Shown here in pieces: positions 1 through 7,081 of a DNA stretch of 12,996 nucleotides. A program made the position numbers and the translations under genes. Each line of letters starts with the position of its first letter. Position 1 is the first letter of the stretch. The stretch spans positions 1 to 12,996 of the forward strand of contig JAQSDP010000458.1 of assembly GCA_029945985.1 (NCBI GenBank), in the 5' to 3' direction. Below the pieces are notes generated by a model. It was given only the letters and a program-made list of their open reading frames with translations. It was not told where the DNA came from and ran no database searches. This DNA is from a bacterium (GTDB lineage Bacteria > Acidobacteriota > Blastocatellia > Pyrinomonadales > Pyrinomonadaceae).

Positions 1-798
1 GAACTCGCGATACAGGATATTGCCTGGATAGCCGATCTCCGCCGACCATACCTGCTGGCTCGTTTCAACATCACGAGCAAACACCGCGACGCCATTCGGG
101 CAAACGACGGGAGCATGTACACCGAATTTCGGCCGCGGGTCGCCGTAAAGTATCGCGTGCGTGTCCGAGACAAAATACTCGATCCCGTATTCCTTCAAGA
201 GATCTTCGATCCCCGGCTCGTACGCGCACTCCGCAAGCCAAATCCCGCGCGGCTGCCGTCCGAAGTGCTTTTTGTAATTGTTTACCGCGATCTCGACCTG
301 CGCACGTCTCGCCTCGGGCGTCGAGATCAGCGGCATAAAGCCGTGCGTTGCGCAGCATGTGATGATCTCGAGCACGCCTTCGTCCTGAAGTTCGCGAAAA
401 GCGTTTATCAAATTACGCCCGTAGCGGTTGTTCCACAGGTCGAGCGACGCCGAAAGGTCGGTGGCGTACATCGTCGCCGCCTCGACGAATTCGGGCGATT
501 CCTTCTGAGTTCGCTCAAGTTCTTTCCGCGCCAGTTCGAGGAGATTCTCAAGATGCCGCGTGTAGCGGGATTCCAGCAGCGGATCGGCCAGCATCTCGCA
601 CAGCGGCGGTGAAACATTCATCGCAAGCCGCGGCTTTGCGCCCGTCTCGTGAAGGCTCTGTAGAATGAAAATGATCGGGAGGTAGACTTCGGTGATCGCT
701 TCGAAAAACCAGTCTTCCTCAAGAAATTCGGGGTACTCCGGATGCCGGACGAACGGCAAGTGGGCGTGAAGGATAAGGCTGAAGTATCCAAGGGGCAT
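1..798 (-). CDS. GH57 1,4-alpha-glucan branching enzyme (DUF1957 type), 3' end outside window
   Basis: The gene runs off the left edge, leaving 266 N-terminal residues. It begins MPLGYFSLILHAHLPFVRHP, the hallmark start of GH57 glucan branching enzymes, with the HAHLPF motif at residues 11-16. WLAECAYEPG at about 187-196 contains the glutamate (E190) that matches the catalytic nucleophile of characterised GH57 branching enzymes. The ATG at 798 is chosen because family members start exactly there; I see no clear Shine-Dalgarno sequence. The expected reaction is cleavage of alpha-1,4 links and transfer to form alpha-1,6 branches in cytoplasmic glycogen. No signal peptide is present. It lies 42 bp downstream of a DUF4912 gene on the same strand, so the two are probably co-transcribed. 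The second catalytic residue and the C-terminal helical domain lie outside the window, so activity cannot be judged fully. An amylase or alpha-glucanotransferase of the same family is the main alternative. Confidence 0.93.
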   Translation of the reverse strand, partial: MPLGYFSLILHAHLPFVRHPEYPEFLEEDWFFEAITEVYLPIIFILQSLHETGAKPRLAMNVSPPLCEMLADPLLESRYTRHLENLLELARKELERTQKESPEFVEAATMYATDLSASLDLWNNRYGRNLINAFRELQDEGVLEIITCCATHGFMPLISTPEARRAQVEIAVNNYKKHFGRQPRGIWLAECAYEPGIEDLLKEYGIEYFVSDTHAILYGDPRPKFGVHAPVVCPNGVAVFARDVETSQQVWSAEIGYPGNILYREF

Positions 799-840
799 GA
801 GATGTATGCGCCGTCCACCACTTATCAGCGACGGATCGTA

Positions 841-1848
841 TCACCAGCGGCGGCTGGACGTCGGGAACGAACCTGACTCCGGCAGCGTACGGCGTCGTTT
901 CAATGTCTTCGGAAAATGCACGGAACTCGCCCCAAAGACCACTGAAGGCTGCTCTTCTTCAACCACCTCATCATCGCCGATATCAAAATGCTCGCGCAGA
1001 GTCCCGACAGCGGCATCGGTCGACAACCGATGCAGATTTTCTTCAAGCAGGGCGAACAGCGACGCACTAACCTTCCATCGCAGTTCTTCGACCGGCACGC
1101 CGGACGCGAGGGCGAGCAGGGCGTACCGCAGTTCCTCAACGGTAAACCCTTCGAACGAAAGGTCCGGGCCGAGAAGATCGGAAAAAGCTTCGCGAGTCAC
1201 ATTCTCGCTTACGACCGGATCGTCACCGGCAAGGGCAACTTCGACAGCGTCATGCTTAAATCCGGACGCATCGAGCACCTGGGCAAATGTGTCCGCAGCC
1301 ACCGTCCAGTCCGCATCGGTCGCGACTCGCGTACTCGGGCCCTTTCGAGGTGTCGTGAGCGTGTTCGAATAAAGCGCACGAAAGTAGGGCCTATTCGGAG
1401 CATAGAAACCGACCTCCGCACGATATGTTGAATCCGCGTCCACGTTGAACCAAAAGTTACCTTCCGCGTCGACCGGGTGAACCTCTTCGGTATCTCGAGT
1501 CAGGTTGATGAGCTTCAGAACCAGCGTGTAGCTGCCTCGGTCGTCGCCAAATACGCGGTGCAATATCTGCCACGGATTGTTCTTGAGCGACCAGTAGAAG
1601 TAAAGACGGGTCGGCGTCTGCATTTGCAGGCGAGCGCGGTTCTCACGGGCAAGCGTTGGAAGCTTCGGCTCCCGAAGTTCCTTGAATGCGGGCGAAGGCT
1701 CATCCACGGCAGGTGCGGCCAGCTCCTCCTCAAGCGCAGCCGCGATCCGGGCAACGATCTCCGCTTGATCTTCTGCGGAACGAACGAACGCTCCCGACGA
1801 GACGGTCAACCGCTCGTCAAAGTCCACCGATCCGATCTTCTCAACCAT
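841..1848 (-). CDS. DUF4912 domain-containing protein
   Basis: This 335-residue protein is soluble-looking, with no signal peptide or membrane segment. The N-terminal ~50 residues are acidic and Ala/Glu-rich. They are followed by a DUF4912-type domain at about 60-175, recognised by RLYFYWSLKN (81-90), YTLVLKLINLTRD, the aromatic block GNFWFNVDADSTYRAEVGFY and PYFRALYSNTLTTPRKGPS. The remaining ~160 residues are acidic and helical-looking, with no family I recognise. DUF4912 has no firmly established biochemical role; the fold looks like a small beta-rich domain. Position supports a link to glycogen metabolism, because the GH57 branching enzyme gene follows 42 bp downstream, so a regulatory or substrate-binding accessory role is an inference. 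The ATG at 1848 has a T7 tract rather than a Shine-Dalgarno sequence upstream. An in-frame GTG seven codons later (MVEKIGS then V) is an alternative start. Confidence 0.85.
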   Translation of the reverse strand: MVEKIGSVDFDERLTVSSGAFVRSAEDQAEIVARIAAALEEELAAPAVDEPSPAFKELREPKLPTLARENRARLQMQTPTRLYFYWSLKNNPWQILHRVFGDDRGSYTLVLKLINLTRDTEEVHPVDAEGNFWFNVDADSTYRAEVGFYAPNRPYFRALYSNTLTTPRKGPSTRVATDADWTVAADTFAQVLDASGFKHDAVEVALAGDDPVVSENVTREAFSDLLGPDLSFEGFTVEELRYALLALASGVPVEELRWKVSASLFALLEENLHRLSTDAAVGTLREHFDIGDDEVVEEEQPSVVFGASSVHFPKTLKRRRTLPESGSFPTSSRRW

Positions 1849-1850
1849 AC

Positions 1851-1892
1851 AAAAAAAGCCCGCAAACTCCGTCTGAATACGAAATTATGCGG
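1851..1892 (-). terminator. weak intrinsic terminator-like element after the DUF3108 gene
   Basis: Read on the minus strand, a CCGCA/TGCGG stem (arms 1888-1892 and 1860-1864) with a 23-nt loop is followed by GGC and a run of seven T (1857 to 1851). It lies about 25 bp past the DUF3108 stop codon, so it could end the upstream envelope operon. The stem is only 5 bp and the loop is long, so this is a weak call. The T run ends two bases from the DUF4912 start codon and leaves no obvious ribosome-binding site there. Confidence 0.35.
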
Positions 1893-1916
1893 TCTTTTGG
1901 GGTAACTTACAAGCTG

Positions 1917-2729
1917 CTAGTCTTTTTTCGCCGTCTGAGGCGGATCCTTCTTCGTGGATATCGATTGTAGCTTGATCTCGATCTTGCCAATAGATGCGTG
2001 CACCTGCGATCTGACGGGAATGCGGCGGGCGTCATCGGTTATCCAGATGACCATGCTGCCTTTCCCTTCGACAAGCCGTCCCGTGCCGAATACATCTGGT
2101 TCGACGCGAAAACACATCACTTTACCGATCTCCGTCTTCTGCATCTCACGTCCAGTGACTTTGACGGGCACATCGTAAACCAGACCGGAGTCGCTGACCT
2201 TAAGGTTGAAAGTCTTGCCGACGGCGAGCGGAAGCATTCGCAGGCTGTACACACCCGAAATAAGATCATGCGTAGCTCCCTCGATCTCCGACGCGATCTT
2301 ACGAGGCGGTTTCATCGGCTCTTTCGGATCAGTCTCGGTCCAGGTTACCCGCTTATCACCGTAGTCGAATTCGGCTTCGCTGTCGCGAACGCGGTCTTTC
2401 TGCACGTCGTGTTTAACCGTCTTCACTACGCGAAAATCGCTATCGTCGATGGTGGATTCAAAACGTTGGAGAAACGAGAAGCGGAAAAGCCTTAAAAGGG
2501 TACCTTTCGATCGAGCTTCAGCCTTGATGAGAAAATCGCTACCCTCGGCTCGATCAACCGTAAAAGTGAGATCGGCCACGGCGATCCCTTGAATTATCTT
2601 GCTGACCTTTCCCTCATAAGTGAGTGTCTCTCCGTCATCAAAAGGCGGCCCTGAAGGCTGCGCAAAAGCCGCTTGGCTAAGCACTAGACCGACGGTGAAA
2701 ACAAAAAAGATCGTGAAAAACCGCTTCAT
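1917..2729 (-). CDS. DUF3108 domain-containing secreted protein
   Basis: This is a 270-residue protein. Residues 1-23 form a clear signal peptide (KR, hydrophobic FFTIFFVFTVGLVLS, then AFA before QPSG), so export to the periplasm is expected. The mature part matches the DUF3108 pattern. It opens with FDDGETLTYEGKVSKIIQGIAVADLTF, continues with a beta-rich body containing IEGATHDLISGVYSLRMLPL, and ends with GSMVIWITDDARRIPVRSQV. DUF3108 proteins are predicted outer-membrane or periplasmic beta-sandwich proteins without an assigned reaction. The start codon lies one base after the TGA of the upstream membrane methyltransferase-like gene (TGATATG arrangement), which indicates translational coupling in an operon with that gene and the heptosyltransferase. 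An envelope or LPS-related role is inferred from that context only. Confidence 0.88.
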   Translation of the reverse strand: MKRFFTIFFVFTVGLVLSQAAFAQPSGPPFDDGETLTYEGKVSKIIQGIAVADLTFTVDRAEGSDFLIKAEARSKGTLLRLFRFSFLQRFESTIDDSDFRVVKTVKHDVQKDRVRDSEAEFDYGDKRVTWTETDPKEPMKPPRKIASEIEGATHDLISGVYSLRMLPLAVGKTFNLKVSDSGLVYDVPVKVTGREMQKTEIGKVMCFRVEPDVFGTGRLVEGKGSMVIWITDDARRIPVRSQVHASIGKIEIKLQSISTKKDPPQTAKKD

Positions 2730-2730
2730 A

Positions 2731-3282
2731 TCAAGACCCGTAAAGATAAGACTTCAACGCCAGAAACAGCGAGGCGACCGCAAAACCCATCGCTGCATTG
2801 TATTCGGCGTTTTTCAAGTATAACTGAAAATCAAACCGCCGTTCAGATTTTTTCCAAGGCGAAAGCCTCGGTATCAGGAGCGGGACGTGCAACGCGTATT
2901 CGCGATATTTCTCGCCCAATCGCTGCTCCAGAACATCTGCTTCGACGTTCATCACTGGGAAATAGATGCTACCGATGTAGGCGGCAACCAGCAGAAAAAG
3001 CCACCAGGAGCCCGACGCGAGGCCGAATCCGAGGGCGATCATAAATGTGCCTAGATACAGCGGATTGCGGGTATGGGCGTATGGCCCCGAGACGTCAAGT
3101 TCACTCGATTTTCGCAGGTGTCCGCAAGCCCAAGCCCTGAGCATAACGCCGGTTAAAGCGATGCTTATCCCGCCGGCCAGCGTCAACGGTGTCGGCCGCG
3201 AAAATACTAGAAATACTATCGCGAAGACAAACCCCGAGAAAACGCGAATGCGTTGAAGGAACTTAACAAAGTTTGAAGGCAT
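2731..3282 (-). CDS. isoprenylcysteine carboxyl methyltransferase-like membrane protein
   Basis: This is a 183-residue integral membrane protein. Hydrophobic segments lie near residues 13-28, 33-52, 77-110 and 163-178. GPYAHTRNPLYLG (67-79) is the cofactor-binding signature of the ICMT/phospholipid-methyltransferase superfamily, followed by the family's EADVLEQRLGEKYREY helix (114-129). The superfamily uses S-adenosylmethionine to methylate lipids or prenylated cysteines at the membrane. The bacterial substrate cannot be predicted here. It sits in a three-gene operon, 9 bp downstream of a GT9 heptosyltransferase and 1 bp upstream of a DUF3108 gene, so a lipid or envelope substrate is more plausible than protein prenylcysteine. 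The arginine-asparagine-proline in TRNP replaces the more common RHP; the neighbouring positions look intact. Confidence 0.85.
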   Translation of the reverse strand: MPSNFVKFLQRIRVFSGFVFAIVFLVFSRPTPLTLAGGISIALTGVMLRAWACGHLRKSSELDVSGPYAHTRNPLYLGTFMIALGFGLASGSWWLFLLVAAYIGSIYFPVMNVEADVLEQRLGEKYREYALHVPLLIPRLSPWKKSERRFDFQLYLKNAEYNAAMGFAVASLFLALKSYLYGS

Positions 3283-3291
3283 CGAAGATGG

Positions 3292-4353
3292 CTAGATCGC
3301 CGCCTCCTTTCTACCTTGACGAGCCTTCTCAACCCGGCGGGCGACCGCCTCGAACACAGTATCGACGCTAATTTCCATACAGATCCAATTCGAACACGTC
3401 CGGCGGTGGCAATCCACCCGGCACGGAATATCTTCGCGGCCTACCCCAATGTCATAGGGCCGCGGGCTCCCGTTTCGCCACCATTCGGTCGGGCCGAATA
3501 TGCCGACGACAGGTGCACCGGCAGCCACAGCCAGGTGCGTCGGCCCGGTATCCCCGCCAACATAAACGACGGCCATTTTAGCAAGCTCGTAAAACCCCTT
3601 TAGCGACGGCTCCGCGACGATGATCTCAGCATCGCCGGAAGACTCGATCACTCTGGCCGCGAGCAACTCTTCCTTCGGTCCGGTCGTAACTATTGACGCT
3701 AGTCCAAGCTCACTCCAGATCTTCTCAGCCAGCCGCCCATAATTCTCGGCTGGCCAGAGCTTTGTCGTCCATCCTCCGGCCGGATTCAAGATCACGAAAC
3801 CGCGCCCAGCCCGGGACGAGATTCCTTCTGCTTCAGCCCGATGTTCGATTCCGATACCGATCGGGAACCGGATCTCATCCGAAATATCAGTGATCTCCAA
3901 TGCCCCTCGTACCAGCCGCAGATTCTTTTCGATCACGTTGATCCCGCTGCTCACCTTCATCCGATCCGTATACATCAAGCGGGCGGCAGGCTCTTTCAGA
4001 TTTGCCCGGTTGAATCCCCAACGGTGGGGCGCACCCGAGACCTTGGCGACCAATGCTGACTTTAACAAGCCCTGAAGGTCGATGGCTAGGTCGTATTCGG
4101 CGCTTCTGAGCGGGCCCGCCTGCCGCCGTATCTCCCTCATTAGCGAATCCGGGGACCGTAAACCCCTGATCGAATGCGTATCTATCTCTAACAACCGGTC
4201 GATGGCCGGGTTATCCCGCAGGATCTCAGCCGAGCGCGACTCAACGACCCAATCGATGACCGCATCCGGGAACGCACGCCGAGCCTCGGCGAGAGCCGGA
4301 AGGGCGTGGACGATGTCGCCGATGGCTCCGAGCTTAACAAAAAGGATGCGCAC
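3292..4353 (-). CDS. GT9-family (heptosyltransferase I-like) glycosyltransferase
   Basis: This 353-residue protein starts at GTG (4353), chosen because MRILFVKLGAIGDIVHALPA is the canonical GT9 N-terminus (GD at 12-13). Other family marks are DLAIDLQGLLKSALVA (88-103), the donor-domain NPAGGWTTKLWPAENY (190-205) and GGDTGPTHLAVAAGAPVVGI (266-285) followed by FGPT. The family transfers ADP-heptose to lipid A-Kdo in the LPS inner core on the cytoplasmic face of the inner membrane. The type I (WaaC-like) assignment is likely, but a related hexose donor is possible. The C-terminus carries four cysteines (311, 315, 320, 325) in a C-x3-C-x4-C-x4-CM spacing, as seen in part of this family. It heads an operon with the ICMT-like and DUF3108 genes. 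There is no strong ribosome-binding site before the GTG. Confidence 0.9.
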   Translation of the reverse strand: MRILFVKLGAIGDIVHALPALAEARRAFPDAVIDWVVESRSAEILRDNPAIDRLLEIDTHSIRGLRSPDSLMREIRRQAGPLRSAEYDLAIDLQGLLKSALVAKVSGAPHRWGFNRANLKEPAARLMYTDRMKVSSGINVIEKNLRLVRGALEITDISDEIRFPIGIGIEHRAEAEGISSRAGRGFVILNPAGGWTTKLWPAENYGRLAEKIWSELGLASIVTTGPKEELLAARVIESSGDAEIIVAEPSLKGFYELAKMAVVYVGGDTGPTHLAVAAGAPVVGIFGPTEWWRNGSPRPYDIGVGREDIPCRVDCHRRTCSNWICMEISVDTVFEAVARRVEKARQGRKEAAI

Positions 4354-4440
4354 GTTAAGACGATGTTACCGAAAATGATCAAATTGTCCGAACCGATTTC
4401 TTCTAGCGTTCCCGTGCAGATTTAAGTTATTCTAAAGGTT
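4354..4440. promoter_or_regulatory. divergent intergenic region between the heptosyltransferase operon and the FHA-GGDEF gene
   Basis: These 87 bases separate two divergent start codons and must hold promoters for both directions. I find no convincing -35/-10 pair. On the plus strand TATTCT (4428-4433) could be a -10, but it has no matching -35, and it would place the transcript start almost on the GTG at 4441. AAAGG at 4434-4438 lies only 2 bases before that GTG, too close for a normal ribosome-binding site. Confidence 0.4.
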
Positions 4441-5406
4441 GTGGTTTTCCTCGCAGATGTGCCCGCCCGAAGTATGCAGAAACCCGAAAGAAGTCATAAA
4501 GATCTCACGCCGTCTCTAGTATTCCTAACTGGCGAATTGATCGCAGTGCCGATCCCCCTTGAGCGTGAAGAGGTGACCCTCGGCAGGGCTCTCGAAGCGG
4601 ACGTCCGCGTAAACGACGCGAAGGTGTCCCGCCTGCACGCGACGATCAACAGCCTTGTCAACACGGCGACCGGCCGGACCGAATACATCGTGAAGGATCT
4701 AGGGTCACGAAACGGCATTTCGGTCAATGGTGCCCGGGTTACCGAGGCCATTCTCGTACACGGCGATAAGATCACCGTCGGCGAGCATATTTTACGATTC
4801 GAGCTGCTTGACGAGATCGACCGTGCGTATCAGCAGCAGATCCATCGGCTCATCACACACGACGATCTGACCGGGCTTCTTTCAGGCCGCTCATTCTTCT
4901 CCGAACTCAGGCGAGAGGCGGCAAGGGCCAGATCCGACGCGCGCCAGCTCTGTGTCCTGGTCATGGACGTCGATCATTTCAAAAAGGTGAACGATACCTA
5001 CGGCCATCTTACTGGCTCAAAAACGCTTGAAGAGATCGGGCAGTGCATCATCGGAATAATGCGCAGCGGCGACGCGGCCTCGCGCTTCGGGGGCGAAGAA
5101 TTCTCTGCGTTTTTGCTGGATGCTGACCTCGCTCAAGGGCTGGTCGCCGCTGAACGCATCCGCACCGTCATAGAGGAAACTAGATTTTCCGTGATCCGCC
5201 AAGGCAAGCCGCTTGAGAAGCATCGTGTAACCATAAGCATTGGTGTTGCAGCATTTCCGAGTGATTCGAGCGATCCGATCGAGCTCGTAGAAATGGCCGA
5301 TTCTGCCCTTTATCGGGCAAAACGCGAGGGGCGCAATCGCGTGCGAGCCTATCGCCAGATGTCGGATGACGAGAAAGCTCAGCCCCTCGCGCAGCGGGAA
5401 GACTGA
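4441..5406 (+). CDS. FHA domain-GGDEF diguanylate cyclase
   Basis: The protein has 321 residues from GTG 4441, or 310 from ATG 4474; neither start has a well-spaced ribosome-binding site, and both leave the domains complete. Residues ~24-120 form an FHA domain with GR (49-50), SRLHA (63-67) and GSRNGISVNG (88-97), the phosphothreonine-binding loops. A short helical linker leads to a GGDEF domain (~137-305). It has DDLTGL (141-146), the metal aspartate in VMDVDHF (D176), the signature RFGGEEF (215-221) and SDSALYRAK-like ADSALYRAKREGRNR. An RxxD inhibitory site (208-211) lies exactly five residues before GGEEF, so product feedback by c-di-GMP is expected. All catalytic positions appear intact. 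The expected reaction is 2 GTP to c-di-GMP in the cytoplasm, gated by binding of a phosphorylated partner through FHA. It lies 111 bp upstream of the pilus/secretion gene cluster on the same strand, which suggests a link to pilus function. Confidence 0.93.
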   Translation: MVFLADVPARSMQKPERSHKDLTPSLVFLTGELIAVPIPLEREEVTLGRALEADVRVNDAKVSRLHATINSLVNTATGRTEYIVKDLGSRNGISVNGARVTEAILVHGDKITVGEHILRFELLDEIDRAYQQQIHRLITHDDLTGLLSGRSFFSELRREAARARSDARQLCVLVMDVDHFKKVNDTYGHLTGSKTLEEIGQCIIGIMRSGDAASRFGGEEFSAFLLDADLAQGLVAAERIRTVIEETRFSVIRQGKPLEKHRVTISIGVAAFPSDSSDPIELVEMADSALYRAKREGRNRVRAYRQMSDDEKAQPLAQRED

Positions 5407-5517
5407 TTTTGCAACAAAACTCCCCCGTCTTCGTGAAAAGTACGGCTGGATTTTGTGCTAGACTTCTCGGCGAGCGCTCGCATCTGAACAGTCACAAGTT
5501 CGACCCGGTAGTAACAC
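5407..5517 (+). promoter_or_regulatory. intergenic region ahead of the pilN-like cluster
   Basis: These 111 bases hold no terminator that I can see and one weak promoter candidate. An extended -10 (TGC followed by TAGACT, 5456-5464) has no recognisable -35 at 16-18 bp upstream. Read-through from the diguanylate cyclase gene is therefore possible. Confidence 0.3.
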
Positions 5518-6144
5518 GTGATCACGAAACTTAATCTTTCAACGCATCCATTCAGGAACCGCACGACGCCGTACCTTTTGGCACTCGGGCTGTTGGTTCT
5601 CGGCGCGATCGGCGGCGTCTTTGCCCTCAGCCAACTCTATAGCTACTCCAAGGACAATGAACTCGCCCGAAAGCAGGTAGAGCAGATGGAAGCGGAGGTT
5701 GCCCGGCTCAAGAATGAGGGCTCAAAGGTGCAGCAGTCGCTGTCACCCGAACAGCGCGAATTGCTGATCGCCTCTCATAAGCTCGTCGCCAATAAAAGTT
5801 TTGGCTGGTCCCGGCTCTTCGCGGATCTTGAATCCGTATTGCCGGGCAGCGTCAGTGCGTCGCGCATCGCGGTCGAGAACGTCTATCGCGACGGCGACCG
5901 TGTAAAAGCTGAACTCGAATTGGGCGTGGTCAGCCGCGACTATCAGGCCGTCACCGGAATGATCGGCACGATGAACAACTCGGGCCTCTTCCAGGCCGAG
6001 CTTCGCGGACAGGATCGCCAGCAGAGCGAGCGGCAGACTTTCACCGAATATACCCTGAGGTTGGTGTACACGCCGGCCTACGGTTATTCGATGTCGGCAC
6101 CGGAAGAGGTTGCGCAAAATCCGGCGGGAGGGACAGCACAATGA
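5518..6144 (+). CDS. PilN-like type IV pilus / type II secretion assembly protein
   Basis: This 208-residue protein starts at GTG 5518. MITKLNLSTHPFRNR is the short cytoplasmic tail typical of PilN (in PilN this tail contacts PilM). A single membrane segment follows at about 19-40, then a coiled-coil stretch (44-75, QVEQMEAEVARLKNEGSKVQ) and a periplasmic ferredoxin-like region with SRLFADLESVLPGSVSASRI and a later SRDYQAVTGMIGTMNNSGLF. This order matches the fimbrial assembly (PilN) family. PilN and PilO form an inner-membrane heterodimer that ties the cytoplasmic motor to the periplasmic PilP/secretin. The start of the next gene overlaps its stop by 4 bp (ATGA). No pilM gene precedes it; the preceding gene encodes the FHA-GGDEF protein. 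A GspL-type subunit of a secretion system is the alternative reading. Confidence 0.82.
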   Translation: MITKLNLSTHPFRNRTTPYLLALGLLVLGAIGGVFALSQLYSYSKDNELARKQVEQMEAEVARLKNEGSKVQQSLSPEQRELLIASHKLVANKSFGWSRLFADLESVLPGSVSASRIAVENVYRDGDRVKAELELGVVSRDYQAVTGMIGTMNNSGLFQAELRGQDRQQSERQTFTEYTLRLVYTPAYGYSMSAPEEVAQNPAGGTAQ

Positions 6145-7079
6145 GCGAGCTGAATAGAGACCCAAACGCCCAGGAACAAGAACCCGAGATCGCCGTCAAT
6201 CGACACGACGGCGTAGTCGCGGTGGAAGAAGCTGACCGAACGGTACTGCTGACTCCGAACGAGACCATCATCGTCGACAAACAGCCGGAGTACGACATCG
6301 CCCCCGCGAACAGGCCGAAGAAAGTCTACGCCGGAATGTGGGGACCCGCAGAGATCGGAGTAGTTGCGATAGCCTCACTCGCTGTGATCGCGGCACTTGC
6401 GACCTATTTCTTTTTCACCTTACCCGCGAAACGAGAACTCGAACGCAACCTGGCGACTCGCGATCGGCTTCAAGCCGAACTTGCCTCCGCGGAGTCGAAA
6501 TACGGTGACATCACAAATACCGAGGCTCACGTCGCTAAGTTGGTCTCCAGCGTCGGCGATTTCGAATCCGCCTTCCTTCCCGTCGCGTCGAACGGGCGCA
6601 CGACGCTCTATCAAAAGCTCAACGGCTTGATCGCGGGCTACGGACTCGTCAATACCAGCGGCCCCGATTATGCCCCCCTTGACCTTGCCGTTGTCGGTGA
6701 AAACGAAAACTCGGAGGAAGAGCGTGGAAGGTCTAGGTTTAGGAGCTTATTCCCTGGCACATACGTCACGATGACGCTCGAAGGCCCATATTCAAACCTT
6801 CGTCGGTTCATCCGCGAGATCGAGACCGGCAACGACTTTGTCATCATAAGCGCGATCGAACTCGCGCCTTCAGACAGCCAGCCGGACGCCGCTCGTCCGG
6901 ATCAGACATCTCAGCCTGACGCAGCTGATCAGGGAGGATTCCCCGGGGGAAGTCAGAGGCAGGTCAGGCGTCCGACTGGAAGAACTCTCGGGCAGGTAGT
7001 GAGCCTCCGAATGGAGATGGCGGCATATTTCAGACGTACGACGATGGAGGCGCAAGCGACGAGCGCTCCGCAGCAATAG
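6141..7079 (+). CDS. PilO-like type IV pilus / type II secretion assembly protein
   Basis: This is a 312-residue protein. The long N-terminal cytoplasmic tail (1-68) is acidic and longer than the short tail usual for PilO. One membrane segment lies at about 71-93, followed by a coiled coil (96-125, LERNLATRDRLQAELASAES). The periplasmic domain contains TLYQKLNGLIAGYGL and GTYVTMTLEGPYSNLRRFIREIE, the pattern of PilO/GspM ferredoxin-like domains. After this comes an Asp/Gln/Pro-rich insertion (245-275) before the last strand VVSLRMEMAAYFRR. PilO pairs with PilN in the inner-membrane platform. It overlaps the pilN-like stop by 4 bp and ends 2 bp before the next ATG, so the genes are translationally coupled. 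The extended tail is unusual and could be a docking site for another partner (inference). Confidence 0.8.
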   Translation: MSELNRDPNAQEQEPEIAVNRHDGVVAVEEADRTVLLTPNETIIVDKQPEYDIAPANRPKKVYAGMWGPAEIGVVAIASLAVIAALATYFFFTLPAKRELERNLATRDRLQAELASAESKYGDITNTEAHVAKLVSSVGDFESAFLPVASNGRTTLYQKLNGLIAGYGLVNTSGPDYAPLDLAVVGENENSEEERGRSRFRSLFPGTYVTMTLEGPYSNLRRFIREIETGNDFVIISAIELAPSDSQPDAARPDQTSQPDAADQGGFPGGSQRQVRRPTGRTLGQVVSLRMEMAAYFRRTTMEAQATSAPQQ

Positions 7080-7081
7080 CA

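Noticed and set aside
115..612. 165-residue plus-strand frame at the left end
   Set aside because: The minus strand here reads as an uninterrupted GH57 enzyme with its nucleophile motif, so this is a shadow.
797..1431. Plus-strand open frames opposite the DUF4912 gene
   Set aside because: Ser/Arg-rich shadow translations without motifs; the minus-strand DUF4912 frame covers the region.
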